Source of the DNA: Varanus komodoensis | Lineage: Eukaryota > Chordata > Lepidosauria > Squamata > Varanidae | Reading direction: 5' to 3' | NCBI RefSeq assembly: GCF_004798865.1 | Contig: NW_025336346.1 | Span: forward strand, 830,904-894,903 | Length of the DNA: 64,000 bases | Shown here: in pieces, positions 50,801 through 53,800 of the stretch | How the letters are laid out: the number at the start of each line of letters is the position of its first letter | Position numbering within the stretch: the first letter of the stretch is position 1 | Program-made: the position numbers and the translations under genes | The notes under the pieces: model-generated | Told to the model about the DNA's origin: nothing | Database searches by the model: none | What the model saw: only the letters and a program-made list of their open reading frames with translations

Positions 50801-53800
50801 TAACATTGACGGCTTAAATATAGCATTAACAGAGAAGCCAAGGTATTTACGCTATGTATACACGTGAAATGGAACTTGGAAATATATTACATAGACTATT
50901 TACCTTACAAACATTTAGCTTTCCCTTCCATTTATTTGTCTAACCCCCATTTAAAGCCATCCAACTGCTGGCCATCACTATATCTGGTGGTGAACATAGC
51001 TTGATTTCTCCATAAGGAGAATAGCAACACACCACAAGTTATGTGCTGTAGGAACTAGCACATACCTAGCATATTGTTAATGCTCAATGAATATTAAACG
51101 ATATCAGAGTAGAAACAGAGTACTGATTGATTGCAGTGGTAGTACTTGCCTTGTTGTCAACTATTCTGTCAAGCCATTTTAACTGACTGACAATGAGTCG
51201 GGGCAAACTGAGTCCATCACTGCCCACACTGAAAGATCAGAAAAACAAAGAGTGGGGGAAAAGATCAAGCATAGCTATCGCCCTTTTTTAACTACTGACA
51301 AAAATCTTGAAAGAAGCCAAAGCAGGATGCAATGATGCACTGCTTATTCCTCTCTAAAAGCATCCCAAAATCTGATTCATCAAAAATAACCTTTTCTTTA
51401 ACAATTTCTGTTGGGAATAATGGTACTCTGTCATGCTATGAAGAAACCACTTTAGGAGATGCAATAACACTGTGAAATATTCTAGTCTAGTCTTGTGCAT
51501 AGCATCAACAAAGTTCACAATGACTGATTTATTTATTAGGCCATTTAAGATTTTCATTGCAAAGCAGGTAAGAATCTTGTGCATCAAACCTCAAATTTTA
51601 TAGAATGCTCAGAACCTTGGAGGAAATATTTATACAACTCCATTTTTTATGGATGGATATGACCCAATTTGGGGTATTGCAAGAAGTAATTAAAAATTGA
51701 TAGCTAGAAAATCAACAATAGCCCACGTTAAAAATTAAAGTAGCAAAGCACTAACCTTTCATGAAAAAATTCAGGGAGTTTTTCAAATAGCAATCGTATT
51801 ACGGCAGGCTTCCAAAGAGAAAAAGTTCAAAGTGTTTTGAGAAAATTATAATTGCCTTGTGTTAGCACACTTTTTACACAATATTATAGCTCCAAATCTC
51901 ATCCTGTAAATCTCCTCTACAAAATGCAAGAAATCTTCCTCAGTAATTCATGGTATGCAAGGATTGGCCTCTCACTTCATGCTGGACTTTGGAGAAGAAA
52001 CAGCAATAAAATGAATTTGTGTTCTTTTGTCCTTTCTCTGAAGCCCAGCACAAAGTGAGGCAAGCCCCCATCCCTCACCCAAATTCTCTGTACATCCAAA
52101 ATATTCAGGGGATCAATGATGAATACAAATAATTAGCTGCCAAAAATTATGGATATCTACTGCAGTTCATGGTTCTGCTATTTTCTACATGTGAACACCA
52201 GACAGACAAGAGAAGATTAGAATGACTGAGTAGTAATCTTACCTGTAATATCTCAATTCCAAGGAGCAGCTTAATGAGACTTTCACAATATGAATGGATG
52301 CTATTACTGTAATGGACAGAGATACTTGAGCTCTTTAAGTAAAGGAATGTACACAGATATCATAAATACATTTATAATAAAAGAGTATGCCTGTCAGTCA
52401 GTAGTGCCAAAACTGTGAGACTTAAAAACCTGAAACGTGGCATGCATACTAAGGAGATGCCAGGGTTGTGCACCCTGGGATTATTTGGTGGTTTTTTAAA
52501 TATTAATTAATTAATTAAAAACATTTCTATGCCGCCCCCCATCGCAACAAAGCCTTGGGGCAGCTCACACACACACACACACACAAAAATGTGTCAATGC
52601 ATCTGAAGACAGCAATACCACCTTCAATCACTGGGTGGCAGACCTGCCTATTCATTGCAAAGCTTTGCAGACAATGTAGTTTGAAGCCAAGGACAAATAG
52701 ACACACACACACAAAAATGTGTCAATGCATCTGAAGACAGCAATACCACCTTCAATCACTGGGTGGCAGACCTGCCTATTCATTGCAAAGCTTTGCAGAC
52801 AATGTAGTTTGAAGCCAAGGACAAATAGAGGGATTGTTATAAAGCAGAAACCTCCCCACTGCTGTGGGATGCACCTTACTCAAGAGACTGGAATGAGCAG
52901 ATCCCTTCCCTCAGGGAGTTTCAGAGGTATGCCACGACAGGGACAGCAGTAGACATGGCTTCATTTAGATGGAATAGGCACAGTGTGCCCAACTCTGACA
53001 GCTGTGTATGTTTGAAGTCCCTATCTTTTGTTTTTTTTGTTTAGGAGTTGACCTCTAATAGGTGTATCTGTAATTAAGTTTTATTCCCCTCCCCACTCCC
53101 ACCAAAATTAAAGTTCAGGAAACTCCAATTTCAATCCACTGGGTCGTACACTGCCATATAATTATACCATGCAGGGAGGAAAAAATAAACTTTTTCATTG
53201 ACCTTGTATCCTGACTTTGTGCAGGAATGCATGGAAGAAGACAATTCCTGAACTGATCTCTGTTTTCAATGTGGGATTCCAAACCACTAATTAACTCCTC
53301 AATGATCTAACAGGAATAAAGGAAAGCAAGAAAATAAAGACCAAGCTATATTCCTGACTGTAAATTACAGCAAAACACTAACACACAAATGGGAGACAGA
53401 AATTTCTGCTCAATGTCTGTTCCTCTTGAACTTTATGAGAAATATAAAATAATTCTACTTTGTACATTATTAGGCTTCCCTGTAAAATCCACACACTCCT
53501 TCCAAACTGTTAGCAGATTCCTAAGTGAAAAAACTCTCTATTGATCTTCAAGGCATTTATCTTTTTCTCTTCTGTTCTACTTTGATTGCAATTCACATAG
53601 CTAAAATCTTAGGTCACTCACTGAAGTGAATGGTGTGAGAAACAGATTCAAAGCAACATCTGAACTTAGAAACAAAGCGGTGGTGATGAGTGCCTGTTCA
53701 AAGTTTTACATTTTTCCATTTACAGAATACAGAATAGTCTTGAGTTGTTCTCCCCCCCCCCCCCCCGCTTTGGAAGTCAGAATCATCATAAAATGAGCCT

